Positions 8,814 to 18,600 of a stretch of 64,000 nt of DNA are shown in pieces; positions within the stretch are counted from its first letter, which is position 1, and every line of letters begins with the position of its first letter. This DNA is from Streptomyces sp. NBC_01471 (GTDB taxonomy: Bacteria; Actinomycetota; Actinomycetes; Streptomycetales; Streptomycetaceae), in NCBI RefSeq assembly GCF_041438865.1, contig NZ_CP109450.1, positions 6,871,001 through 6,935,000 on the forward strand, read 5' to 3'. The notes under the pieces are model-generated. The model was not told the origin of the DNA. It did no database searches and saw nothing but the letters and a program-made list of their open reading frames with translations. The position numbers were made by a program, and so were the translations under genes.

Positions 8814-9910
8814 GCTTCCTCCAGCTCCTCTTCGCCGCCGCCCTGGTGCTCGCCAACGGCTTCTTCGTCGGCGCCGAGTTCGCACTCGTCTCGGTACGCC
8901 GCAGCCAGGTCGAGCCACTGGCCGCCGAGGGCTCCGCACGGGCCCGCAAGGTGCTGTACGGCCTGGAGAACCTGCCGCGGATGATGGCGGCCGCGCAGTT
9001 CGGCATCACCGTCTGCTCGCTCACGCTGGGCGCCGTCGCCGAACCGACCGTCGCCCACCTGCTCGAACCGGTCTTCCAGGCGGTCCGGCTGCCCGGCGGT
9101 CTCGTCCATCCGCTGGGGTACGCGATCGCCCTCGCCCTCGTGGTCTCGCTGCACCTGGTCATCGGCGAGATGGTCCCGAAGAACCTCGCCATGGCCGCAC
9201 CCGAGAAGACCGCCCTGTGGCTCAGCCCCGGTCTTGTCGGCTTCGCCCGGCTCTGCCGCCCGGTGACCGTCGCGCTCGGGGCCTGCGCCCGGCTGGTGCT
9301 GAAGGCCTTCGGCGTCGAGCCCAAGGACGAGGTCGAGGCGGTCTTCACCAGTGAGCAGCTGAACCGGCTCGTCGAGGACTCGGGCCAGGCCGGTCTGCTG
9401 GACTCCGAGGCGCAGGAGCGCCTGGAGGACGCGCTGGAACTGGGCAGCAGGCCGATCGCGGACGTGCTGATCGCCCGCGCCGACCTGATCACGGTCGCCC
9501 CCTCGGTCACGCCCCTGCGGATCGAGGAGCTGACCGTGCGCACCGGCTACTCGCGCTTCCCCGTCTGCGCGGACAGCGGCGCCTTCATGGGCTATCTGCA
9601 CGTCAAGGACGTGCTCGACCTGGAGGACCGGGAACGCGCCGTCCCTCAGCAGGTCTGGCGCCCGATGGCGACGCTCCGCGCGGAGCTGCCCCTCGACGAC
9701 GCGCTGACCGTGATGCGGCGCGCGGCCACCCATCTGGCCCAGGTCGCCGACGCATCGGGGAAGGTGCTCGGTCTGGTGGCGCTGGAGGACGTGCTGGAGA
9801 AGCTGGTCGGTGAGGTACGGGACCCGGCGCACCGGGAAGCCCCGGCACCCCGGGTGACGCGGGTGTCCGAGCCGCGCACGGACCGCACCGAACAGGCGCT
9901 GGCGGGGTAG
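8810..9910 (+). CDS. CNNM/CorC-family transmembrane protein, second of a pair
   Basis: Paralogue of the preceding gene, coupled through an ATGA overlap. The DUF21 membrane domain (ANGFFVGAEFALVSVRRSQVE in part, AAAQFGITVCSLTLGAVAEP) is followed by a CBS pair (GYLHVKDVLDLEDRERA, VLGLVALEDVLEKLVGEV). At 366 aa it is shorter than its partner because the C-terminal CorC/HlyC domain is largely absent; only about 35 residues follow the second CBS repeat. Such long-plus-short tandem pairs are frequent in actinobacteria and suggest a heteromeric complex (inference). The likely role is divalent-cation homeostasis. Confidence 0.9.
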   Translation: MSFLQLLFAAALVLANGFFVGAEFALVSVRRSQVEPLAAEGSARARKVLYGLENLPRMMAAAQFGITVCSLTLGAVAEPTVAHLLEPVFQAVRLPGGLVHPLGYAIALALVVSLHLVIGEMVPKNLAMAAPEKTALWLSPGLVGFARLCRPVTVALGACARLVLKAFGVEPKDEVEAVFTSEQLNRLVEDSGQAGLLDSEAQERLEDALELGSRPIADVLIARADLITVAPSVTPLRIEELTVRTGYSRFPVCADSGAFMGYLHVKDVLDLEDRERAVPQQVWRPMATLRAELPLDDALTVMRRAATHLAQVADASGKVLGLVALEDVLEKLVGEVRDPAHREAPAPRVTRVSEPRTDRTEQALAG

Positions 9911-9942
9911 TCCCGGGCCCGTGCCTCCTGGGCGGGGACCGG

Positions 9943-11844
9943 TCAGAGCGGTGGCTCCTGCTGCCCGCGGCCGACCGGTCCCCGCCCCGAGAGCACCTCC
10001 CCGTACGCCTGCATCAGGTCCGGCAGCCGCAGCGTCGACAGATCGTCCCGGCCCGGGGTGGTCGCGTACCCGGTCAGCCGCAGGTCCCGGTACGCGCAGC
10101 TCTTCTCGTACAGCGTGCGCAGGAACCGGCCGTTGCCCAGCTCGTCGATCCACCCCTGGTCCACCACATGACCGGCGATCGAGCGCAGCTCGTCCAGCGA
10201 CTCCTCGTCCCACACGTCGCCGTTCTCGGTCGCCAGTACCTCACCGATGGCGGTCAGCTCCAGCGGCCGGTAGCTCGGGAAGTCGACCCGCGAGGTGAAG
10301 CGCGAGGAGAGCCCGGGGTTGGTGGCCAGGAGGCGGTCCATTCCCTCGGGGTAGCCGGCCAGGATGACCACCAGGTGGTCGCGGTTGTCCTCGGCCCGTT
10401 TCAGCAGGACCTGGAGTGCCTCGTCGCCGTAGGCGTCGCCCTTGCTGTAGCCGGAGTTGGAGAGGCTGTACGCCTCGTCGACGAAGAGCACCCCGCCGAG
10501 CGCGGAGTCGATCAGCTCGTTCGCCTTCACGGCGGTCTGCCCCAGGAACTCGCCCACCAGATCGGCGCGCTGGGCCTCGATCAGATGGTCGCCGCCGAGC
10601 AGCCCGAGCGCGTAGAACACCCGGCCCAGGATGCGGGCGACGGTCGTCTTGCCGGTGCCCGAGGGGCCCGAGAAGACGAAGTGGCGCTTCGGCGGGTGCA
10701 CGGGCAGCCCCTGGGCCGCCCGCAGCCGGGCCATGTTGAGCTGCGCCGACAGCGCCTTGACCTGACGTTTCACCGGCTCCAGGCCGACCATGCGCTCCAG
10801 CTCGTCCAGTGCGCACGCCAGCAGTTCGGGATCGGTGGGCCCGGCCGGCAGATCCGGCGGGAACTGCTCGGCCGGAGACGGATCCCGGTCCCGTACCGTG
10901 CCGGAGGGCGGGGCGGAGCCGCCGAGCGGATCGCCGCCGGGGCTCCCGGGGCTCCCGGGCCGGGGGTCCCGCCCCTCGGTCGGATCGCCCTCCACGAAGG
11001 CACCGTCGGCCTGTCCGTCCACGGCGTCCTGGCCGAACCCGGCCAGCGAGACCGCCGCGTAGTCCACCGCGTCGTCGAAGCCGTCGCCCTCGGAGATCGC
11101 GGCCAGCCGGGCGGCGGTGTCCATGAACGCGGGGTCCACCCGGTGCACCGCCCGGTACAGCGGCAGGGCCGCCGCGCTGCGCCCGGTCCCCTCATGGGCG
11201 CGGGCGAGCCAGTAGCGCAGCTCCTTGCGCTGCGGCTGCTCGCTGCGGCAGCGCATCAGCGCCGCCGAGAGGAGCGGTTCCGCCTGCCCGTACATCTCCA
11301 GACGCACCCGCGCCATCCCGCCGAACAGCCCCGCCTCGATCCCCAGGACCGGATCGTCGACCAGCGAGGCGGTGTACCGCACCAGCCGTTCCCAGTCCTT
11401 GGCGAGGTAGGCGCGGCACGCGTGCAGGAACCGCACCTGCGGGTCGGTGTCGACGGGCGGCAGCCCCGCCAGTGCCCGGTCCAGCTCCGGCACGTGGCGG
11501 CCGTCCAGCCAGTGCGAGGCGTGCGCGAGGAGCAGATCGCGCGGGCTCTCCAGCACCGGCTGCACCCACCAGCCCAGCCAGTACCAGGAGTTGAGGGTGC
11601 GGCGCAGTCTGCCGCGCTGCTCGCCGAACCGCTCCCGGTGCCGGAACATCCGGAGCAAGGCGGTGGTGGTGTCCACCCGCAGCGCGTGCAGTCCGAGCCA
11701 GCCGTCCGCCATCCCCGGATCGAGCCGCACCGCGGCCCGGAACTCCTCCTCCGCCTGTGGGTACGCCCCCATCGTGTAGGCGTCCACGCCCCGCAGCCAG
11801 GCGAGATCGGCCGGGGCGTGCGAGCCCTGCGTGCCGAAATCCAT
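9943..11844 (-). CDS. TPR-AAA+ ATPase of the CbbX/EccA family
   Basis: About 633 aa. The N-terminal half is a TPR-like helical array (ADGWLGLHALRVDT, repeated helix pairs to about residue 280), then an acidic Pro/Gly linker. The AAA+ domain carries Walker A GPSGTGKTT, Walker B GGVLFVDEAYSL and a sensor region VILAGYPEGMDRLLATNPGL followed by an SRF arginine motif. This is the layout of EccA of type VII (ESX) secretion and of CbbX. No esx, eccB/C/D or mycosin gene is nearby, so the partner is unknown. The ATG at 11844 is preferred because GGGGGACGTG precedes it; a GTG 12 bases upstream lacks a ribosome site. An sRNA or leader-like unit lies upstream at 12087-12188. Confidence 0.85.
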   Translation of the reverse strand: MDFGTQGSHAPADLAWLRGVDAYTMGAYPQAEEEFRAAVRLDPGMADGWLGLHALRVDTTTALLRMFRHRERFGEQRGRLRRTLNSWYWLGWWVQPVLESPRDLLLAHASHWLDGRHVPELDRALAGLPPVDTDPQVRFLHACRAYLAKDWERLVRYTASLVDDPVLGIEAGLFGGMARVRLEMYGQAEPLLSAALMRCRSEQPQRKELRYWLARAHEGTGRSAAALPLYRAVHRVDPAFMDTAARLAAISEGDGFDDAVDYAAVSLAGFGQDAVDGQADGAFVEGDPTEGRDPRPGSPGSPGGDPLGGSAPPSGTVRDRDPSPAEQFPPDLPAGPTDPELLACALDELERMVGLEPVKRQVKALSAQLNMARLRAAQGLPVHPPKRHFVFSGPSGTGKTTVARILGRVFYALGLLGGDHLIEAQRADLVGEFLGQTAVKANELIDSALGGVLFVDEAYSLSNSGYSKGDAYGDEALQVLLKRAEDNRDHLVVILAGYPEGMDRLLATNPGLSSRFTSRVDFPSYRPLELTAIGEVLATENGDVWDEESLDELRSIAGHVVDQGWIDELGNGRFLRTLYEKSCAYRDLRLTGYATTPGRDDLSTLRLPDLMQAYGEVLSGRGPVGRGQQEPPL

Positions 11845-12086
11845 CACGTCCCCCACAGACCGTGCCCCCGTACCGTGCCGCCGGACTCGGCGTCCGGCGA
11901 CCTGTGAACCGCTGTGCAGCGGACGGGAATTGACCGGTGCCGCCCGAAGGGCATCGTACCTGCGCAGAGGCCCGGTACCGAAGGGTGCCGGAGCACTGGC
12001 TGCCCCGGGAGAGGGGCTCGCTCACGGTGACCGAGGGTGAGCAATCAGAGAGGGGAGGCGTCCGGTTGGGGAGGGAGTGGGCAGAA

Positions 12087-12155
12087 CGAAGCCCCCGATC
12101 ACGGGGGAACAACCGGGGGCTTCGCGTCTGCGGCGGCTTCGAAAAGCCGCACATT
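12087..12155 (-). ncRNA. candidate small RNA or attenuated leader with two hairpins
   Basis: Directly downstream (minus strand) of a good sigma-70-type promoter are two hairpins in about 70 nt. The first is GCGGCTTTTCGAAGCCGC. The second is a long stem, CGAAGCCCCCG paired with CGGGGGCTTCG, followed by TTCTG. Inside it a nearer CCCCCG can compete for the same 3' arm, so two folds are mutually exclusive. No start codon with a ribosome site lies in it. It could be a free sRNA ending at this terminator, or a leader attenuating the AAA+ gene that starts 240 bases further on. It recalls C-rich-loop actinobacterial sRNAs such as 6C, but identity with 6C was not established. Confidence 0.5.
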
Positions 12156-12158
12156 GAG

Positions 12159-12188
12159 AACGTAAGACCTGTACGGGCCCTGGGTCAA
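12159..12188 (-). promoter_or_regulatory. housekeeping-type promoter (TTGACC-18-TACGTT)
   Basis: On the minus strand TTGACC (12183-12188) and TACGTT (12159-12164) are 18 bases apart, a close match to Streptomyces HrdB promoters. The predicted start is near 12152-12155, just before the first hairpin of the candidate RNA. The rest of the 430-base gap 11845-12274 shows no coding signal. Confidence 0.65.
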
Positions 12189-12274
12189 GCGGAGTTGAGG
12201 GACTCGAAGGGCGGTTTTCCGCCGGGTGCCGGTCCTGCGGAGAGGCCATGACTATGAGTGACCAAGTGGATCGC

Positions 12275-12856
12275 TCACGCGGTCACTGACGGGGCCCGGA
12301 ACCACGCGTAACCCTGCTGGCACTCGCGTACCAGCAGATCCGCGAATGGCCGGGAAGGGTCCCCGGCGAAGTGCCGGGTCTCCGCCGCCGTCCAGCCGTC
12401 CCAGAAGCCCGTCAGCGCCGGTCCGTCGCGGTGCCGGCCCCGCGCCCAGGACGTGGCCGCGTCCCGGTCCATCCAGAGCAGCCGGGCGAGATACGGGCGC
12501 AGGGCCCGGCGGCCCGCTCCCACCCCCTCGACAATGACGACGTCAGTGGCGTCGATGGTCCGCTCCGGGCCGAAGCGGCGCAGCGTCCAGTCGTACGGCG
12601 CGTACCGGGCGGCCTCGCCGCGGGTGAACGGCTCGACCACCTGCGCGCGCAGCCGCCCGGACCAGTCGAACAGCTCCTCGTGGGTGGCGAGATCATCCAG
12701 ATGGAGTACGGGCGCGCCGTCCAGGGCTTCGGCGAGCTTGGCCGAGAACGTGCTCTTCCCCGAGCCCGCGTGGCCGTCGACGGCGATCAGCCGAACCGGC
12801 CCGCAGGAGACGGGCCGTGCACGGATCGCGGCGGCGAGACGGTCGAGGTCATCCAT
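12275..12856 (-). CDS. uridine kinase-like P-loop protein
   Basis: A 193-residue nucleoside-kinase-like protein. The Walker A loop is GHAGSGKST at about residues 28-36, followed by LDDLATHEELFDW, the Asp-rich substrate region seen in uridine kinase/phosphoribulokinase-type enzymes, and VVIVEGVGAGRRALRPYLA, a Walker B-like strand. The specific nucleoside substrate is not evident. It is transcribed away from the C39-like gene, with about 170 bases of divergent promoter space. Its 3' neighbour is the candidate sRNA. Confidence 0.8.
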   Translation of the reverse strand: MDDLDRLAAAIRARPVSCGPVRLIAVDGHAGSGKSTFSAKLAEALDGAPVLHLDDLATHEELFDWSGRLRAQVVEPFTRGEAARYAPYDWTLRRFGPERTIDATDVVIVEGVGAGRRALRPYLARLLWMDRDAATSWARGRHRDGPALTGFWDGWTAAETRHFAGDPSRPFADLLVRECQQGYAWFRAPSVTA

Positions 12857-13029
12857 GGGGCCAGCCTAGGAGCAGTTGGCGGCACCGCAGGTCACGCCAG
12901 TGGTCGATACCAATATTGGTGGCAGGACGCGAGGCGAATCACTGGCAGAAACGCGTCGGAAGCCGGGATAGTTGCCCCACTGTTCGTGCACTCGCCGCCC
13001 ATCCGTATTCCGACCGGGGGTCCACCGAC

Positions 13030-14445
13030 GTGACCAGTACCACTCCGCGCAGAACCGTTCTCGCCGCAGCGGTCGCTGCCGCTGCCGCCACCGCGGGAGC
13101 CACAGCCGCAGCACCCGCCTTCGCCGACCCGGCCGCCCCGAACGGTGTGCCGGCCGCCCCGCGCACCCCGCGGGCCGCGGAGGGAGACCCCGTGACCCCC
13201 GTGACCCCCGTGACCCCGCTCGTGGACAACAGTGTCTGGGCCTCGTACTCCGACTGGCGTTCCGGTGCGGCGGACGGCACCACGGCTGTCCCCGGCCACG
13301 GCTCCGGACTGGTCATCGGAGCGCCCGCGGGCCGCACCGACTACACCGATCCGCACACCGGGAAGACCGCCACCTGGGAGTACGCGACCTGGACCTCGCC
13401 GGTCCACCGCTCGCGGGTCCCGGCCACCGAGGCCGTCGCGTCCTGGAACGCGCACACCCCGGCGGGCACCTGGATCCAGGTCGAGCTGCGCGGCAGCTAC
13501 ACCGACGGCACCGGGACGCCCTGGTACGTGATGGGGCGCTGGGCATCGGGCGACGCCGACATCCGGCGGACCTCCCTCGACGGCCAGGGCGACGGCAAGA
13601 GCTCCATCTCGACCGACACCTTCGCGGTCGACGACGCCGCGAGCGGGCTGCGGCTGGTCTCGTACCGGCTGCGGCTGACGCTGTACCGCACCCCGGGCAC
13701 CCGGCTGACACCCACGGTCCGCCGGGTCGGGGCGATGGCGTCGGACATCCCGGACCGGTTCACCGTCCCGCCGTCGGTGCCGCGGATCTCCCGCGAGCTG
13801 ACCGTCCCGCGCTTCTCGCAGAACATCCACGCGGGCCAGTACCCGGAGTACGACAACGGCGGCGAGGCCTGGTGCAGCCCCACCTCGTCCTCGATGGTCA
13901 TCAAGTACTGGGGTCGCGGGCCCGCCGCCGCGGACCTGGCCTGGATCGACCCGTCGTACGCCGACCCCGAGGTCTGCCAGGCGGCCCGCTACACCTATGA
14001 CTACCAGTACGAGGGCTGCGGCAACTGGCCCTTCAACGCCGCCTACGCGGCGACGTACGAGGACATGAGCGCCGCGGTCACCCGGCTGGGTTCGCTCAGC
14101 GACGTGGAGACCCTGATCAGGGCGGGCATCCCGGTCATCACCTCGCAGTCCTTCCTCAAGGGGGAGCTGACCGGCGCCGGGTACGGCACGTCGGGCCATC
14201 TGATGACGGTGATCGGCTTCACGGCCGACGGCGATGTGATCGCCAACGACCCGGCGTCGCCGGACGACAACGCGGTCCGTCACGTCTACCGGCGCGCCGA
14301 GTGGGAGAACATCTGGCTCCGCACGAAGCGGTACGACGCGAAAGGCAAGGTCACCAGCGGTACGGGCGGTGTCTGTTACCTCTACTGGCCCGCTGACCCG
14401 GCACGGAGTCAGCACCGGGTCCTGGCGTCACTCGGCCTGCTGTGA
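13030..14445 (+). CDS. secreted C39-family-like cysteine peptidase
   Basis: About 471 aa with an N-terminal export signal: TPRRTVLAAAV (a twin-arginine-like start), an Ala-rich hydrophobic core and a probable cleavage site at APAFA-DP. A repeated VTPVTPVTP linker follows. The middle region (about residues 70-250) looks like a beta-rich domain. The C-terminal half carries EAWCSPTSSSMVIKYWG (catalytic Cys) and GHLMTVIGFTADGDVIANDPAS (His and Asn/Asp), the papain-like triad of peptidase C39-like proteins. The GTG at 13030 follows GACCGGGGG; the longer open frame upstream lacks a signal peptide. The role of this family in Streptomyces is unknown; it may process cell-wall or extracellular peptides. 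Confidence 0.82.
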   Translation: MTSTTPRRTVLAAAVAAAAATAGATAAAPAFADPAAPNGVPAAPRTPRAAEGDPVTPVTPVTPLVDNSVWASYSDWRSGAADGTTAVPGHGSGLVIGAPAGRTDYTDPHTGKTATWEYATWTSPVHRSRVPATEAVASWNAHTPAGTWIQVELRGSYTDGTGTPWYVMGRWASGDADIRRTSLDGQGDGKSSISTDTFAVDDAASGLRLVSYRLRLTLYRTPGTRLTPTVRRVGAMASDIPDRFTVPPSVPRISRELTVPRFSQNIHAGQYPEYDNGGEAWCSPTSSSMVIKYWGRGPAAADLAWIDPSYADPEVCQAARYTYDYQYEGCGNWPFNAAYAATYEDMSAAVTRLGSLSDVETLIRAGIPVITSQSFLKGELTGAGYGTSGHLMTVIGFTADGDVIANDPASPDDNAVRHVYRRAEWENIWLRTKRYDAKGKVTSGTGGVCYLYWPADPARSQHRVLASLGLL

Positions 14446-14474
14446 GCAGGTGCGGCGCGCTGCCGATTCCCGGG

Positions 14475-14870
14475 GGCTTTGGCGACGGCGGCGGCTTCAT
14501 GATGTGAGATCCGGTGCTCCCGTGCCAGGACGGGCACGAGGCTCTCGTGCCCGTCCGACGTCTCCCGGGCAGCCGGGTTCAGGTCGTTGGTCCACCCGGC
14601 GATGTCAGCGGTGGCGTCCCGCGAAGGGGCCAGAGCCGGTTCCTGCGCCGTGAAGCCACGCTCCAGGAGATCCAGCATGGGCAGCACGGTGATGGTCCGC
14701 CGGCGCATCCGGAGGTACGCGGCCGGGCCGGCGGGCGTACGGTCGGCACGGGACGCGTCTTCCGCGCAGGTGGCATCCGCGAACTGACGACAGTGATCAG
14801 TTCGGCGAAGAGTCTCGCGGCCCATGGAGCGGTGGGTCTCGGTCCGTTCGTCGCTCTGCTCGGCCAGAAC
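14475..14870 (-). pseudogene. terpene synthase (class I) remnant
   Basis: About 130 residues in one minus-strand frame resemble the C-terminal half of bacterial class I terpene cyclases: PAAYLRMRRRTITVLPMLDL, then DIAGWTNDLNPAARE, which fits the NSE metal-binding triad (ND-L-x-x-x-x-x-E), and SDGHESLVPVLAREH with HHEAAAVAKA. The N-terminal half with the DDxxD motif is missing, and the frame runs off into unrelated residues at both ends. The NSE serine position is an Asn-Pro. The gene is a decayed fragment; the original product cannot be deduced. Confidence 0.65.
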
Positions 14871-15363
14871 GGCGCGGCGCCGACCGCCGCGAACGTGGGA
14901 GAGGCCGGGGATGCGGCGGTGCTCCCGCCGGAGCTGATGCGCAGGTGCCGCCATCGGTGACGACCACGGCACCACCCCCGGGCGGCAGGTAGCTGACGAT
15001 GTGGGTGCTCGCGCCGGCTCACCGGTTCAAGGAGACCGTGCCCGATAAGCCGGTCATTTTCACCGTGCACGAGTTCAACGCCTGGCCGGGAATGCGGCAG
15101 AGCGGTTGGTTCACCTACCCGGGTGTTCTGTGTCTGCCGGCAGCCGGTCCTGCGGAACGTCGGATGTCGTGCCGAGACAATCTCGGACAAGCAACTCGCT
15201 TGATATCGGCGGAGGTTTATCATGAACCGCGCATTTCGGATGAGCTGAGGGTTCGCGGTTGCGGGCCCGTCATGACGGCGTTGGCCATCGGCACTTCGTC
15301 GGCGGGGGCGGACCCGGTGCTGGCTTTGGGCGCGTGTTTCGACCGGGCGCTGGAGCCCTACAC
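14871..15363. other. non-coding decay zone with no recognisable gene
   Basis: Between the terpene synthase fragment and the amidohydrolase remnant no frame shows a credible protein family, ribosome site or structured RNA. Base composition and third-position bias are weaker than in flanking genes. A stretch near 15040 (PDKPVIF) is faintly like phosphoketolase but too short to call. With the two remnants, this makes about 1.6 kb (14446-16085) of degraded sequence. Confidence 0.5.
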
Positions 15364-16085
15364 CTGGTGGTCGACAGCCACCTGCGCACGCGCCTGTTCG
15401 GTGGCAAGGTGATTCCCTTCGAGGAACTCACGGGTTACCCGCACAAGAGCGGTGTCCACTTCGCGAACATGTTCGGCATCGGGCAGACGCTGCCCGTGGA
15501 CTCCGGGTGTACGTACTACCTCGACTGCCCCGGGGTGCCCGTGGTGCCGAGTATGAAGAACGACTTCGTCAACGCGGCGAACTACGTGGAAGCGAAGCCC
15601 AAGGACCCCGAACTCGCGCTTTCCATGACCTTCATGGACCTGAACCACCCGGAGACCATCCCGAGCGGGATCGACCTCTACGACAAGGCATTCCCCGGGG
15701 CGTTCCGGTGGGCGGGAGCGGTGTTGCGCGACTGCGGAATTCCGATCACCATTCACTCGGATCTCGGGAGCGACACTGAGCAGACGAAGTACCTCCCGCT
15801 GATGGAGAAAACACTCCGACGCCACCCGCAGAACAAGATCGAGTGGGCGCACATGGGGCTGTCGAAGGAACTCTCCACGATGGATCCCGATCAGCACATC
15901 GGGATCATGAAGAGGCTCCTGGACCGCTATCCCCGGCTGACGCTGGACCTCAGCTGGCGAACGTCACCAGCCGTATCAACAAGGCACTGGACAACGAGGC
16001 GTTCCGGGACATCGCGCTCGGCCGGAACTACTTCAGGCTGCTCGGCATCGACCGGACACCGCCGAGGGTGTGCGAAGCGCGCTGA
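15364..16085 (+). pseudogene. amidohydrolase-like gene remnant, frameshifted
   Basis: Frame 1 encodes a well-biased stretch (PFEELTGYPHKSGVHFAN, TYYLDCPGVPVVPSMKNDF, SMTFMDLNHPETIPSGIDLY, ITIHSDLGSD, WAHMGLSKELSTMDPDQH) that resembles amidohydrolase_2-type metal hydrolases, with candidate His/Asp ligands in IHSDLG and WAHMG. Near 15955 the similarity jumps to frame 3 (NVTSRINKALDNEAFRDIAL, then GRNYFRLLGID) and ends at 16085. The start and N-terminal metal motif are absent, and AFRWAGAVLRDCG reads like two segments joined by an internal deletion. It is therefore broken by truncation plus at least one frameshift. Confidence 0.7.
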
Positions 16086-16287
16086 GCCCGACGCCGTCGG
16101 GAATCCTGGCCCGACAGAAGTCCGGCGAAGGGGGCTGGGCGTCCGGGCCGACCCGGTGCTCGGGCCGGCCCGGACGCCCCAGGTCAACGGCGTGCCGGCC
16201 GGGCGCACTTGTTCCGAGGGGTCTGCCATACTTCGGGCTTCCGAGGCGGTGGCAGCCTCCTGAGGCAGTGGCGGAACAGGGCCGGAC

Positions 16288-16929
16288 GTGAACCAGAGCG
16301 GACCGTACATACATCAGCGCACTCCGACCGAGCGCTCCCAGCTCCGTCGCACGGACCTCATCGCGACCGGGCGGAGACTGTTCGCCGACACGTCGTACGA
16401 CGCGCTGTCGATGGACGACATCGCCCGGCACGCGGGGGTCGCGAAAGGGCTGATCTACTACTACTTCAAGAGCAAACGCGGCTATTACCTCGCCGTCGTC
16501 GAGGAGTCGGTGGCCGATCTCGTCGCCCGCGCGGCCAGCGACACCGAGCTGCCCCGGGCCGAGCGCGTGCACCGCACCGTCGAGGGCTACCTGCTCTACG
16601 CCCAGCACAACAGGGCGGCCTTCCGCACCATCGTGACCGGCGGCGTCGGCTTCGACACCCAGGTACAGGCGCTGCGCGGCGCGGTCCGCGAGGAACTCAT
16701 CGCCACCATCGCTGAGGGCGCCTACGGCCGCCGGGACGTCCCGCTCCTGGCCAGGCTCGCGCTGCTGGGCTGGCTGAGCGCGGTGGAGGGCATCACGCTC
16801 GACTGGCTCGGCCACCAGGAACTCGACCGCGCGGAGATCCGCGAGCTGCTCGTCCGGATGCTGCGCAACACCCTCGACACCATCGGCGAGTTCGTCGCCG
16901 AGTGCCCGTCGCCGCCGCCACCGGAGTGA
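16288..16929 (+). CDS. TetR/AcrR-family transcriptional regulator
   Basis: 213 aa. The N-terminal helix-turn-helix (about residues 18-65) is typical: RRTDLIATGRRLFADTSYDALSMDDIARHAG in pieces, then VAKGLIYYYFKSKRGYYLAV. The C-terminal ligand domain is helical and unassigned. The GTG start at 16288 has only a weak upstream purine run. It converges on the chitinase and follows the decay zone, so no obvious target gene sits next to it. It may have regulated the lost neighbours or act elsewhere. Confidence 0.9.
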   Translation: MNQSGPYIHQRTPTERSQLRRTDLIATGRRLFADTSYDALSMDDIARHAGVAKGLIYYYFKSKRGYYLAVVEESVADLVARAASDTELPRAERVHRTVEGYLLYAQHNRAAFRTIVTGGVGFDTQVQALRGAVREELIATIAEGAYGRRDVPLLARLALLGWLSAVEGITLDWLGHQELDRAEIRELLVRMLRNTLDTIGEFVAECPSPPPPE

Positions 16930-16964
16930 GAGGGCGTGGTGGGACCGCCCGAGGGGAAGCCGGA

Positions 16965-17009
16965 CGGGGCGGAGGGGGTGGGGCTACGGCCCCCACCCCC
17001 TCCGCCCCG
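16965..17009. terminator. 19-bp perfect hairpin between convergent genes
   Basis: CGGGGCGGAGGGGGTGGGG (16965-16983) pairs perfectly with 16991-17009 around a 7-base loop. It lies between the stop of the TetR gene and the stop of the chitinase on the other strand, and so probably works as a bidirectional terminator. Confidence 0.8.
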
Positions 17010-17019
17010 ACGTACGGGT

Positions 17020-18297
<1,278 letters not shown>

Positions 18298-18384
18298 GCT
18301 GTCTCCTTGTGGGGAGGGGACGGAAGGTGGGGGGAAGCCGCTGGCGCGTGCGTTTTGGCATGAACGCGAAAAGCTGATAGCGGG

Positions 18385-18426
18385 AAGATAGAAGGACTAG
18401 ACCAGTGCGGTCAATGGTTCGGACCA
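18385..18426 (-). promoter_or_regulatory. chitinase promoter with DasR-type operator and direct repeats
   Basis: On the minus strand TTGACC (18409-18414) and TATCTT (18385-18390) are 18 bases apart. Within the spacer, ACTGGTCTAGTCCT (18393-18406) matches the DasR-responsive element (consensus near ACTGGTCTAGACCACT). A second copy of the same dyad, TGGTCCGAACCA (18415-18426), abuts the -35. Paired 12-bp repeats of this type are known at Streptomyces chitinase promoters. DasR binding would link the gene to N-acetylglucosamine status. Confidence 0.8.
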
Positions 18427-18600
18427 ATTTTCGACCCGTGACGGAAGTCCGCCGATCGGGCATACTCAAGCCGCCACAGCCTCTGGTCAGCTTCTTCCGC
18501 GATCCGGGAGGGCAGCATCGGCTGAAGGCGAGACCCGGCTGCGTAGCCACACCCTGGCCACGCGTACGCCGCAGTGCCCGACAGGGAGGAGAGCGTCGCC

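Noticed and set aside
14999..15250. Short stretch (PDKPVIFTVHEFNAWPG) reminiscent of phosphoketolase.
   Set aside because: Similarity covers fewer than 20 residues and the surrounding frame has no further match, so it could be chance.
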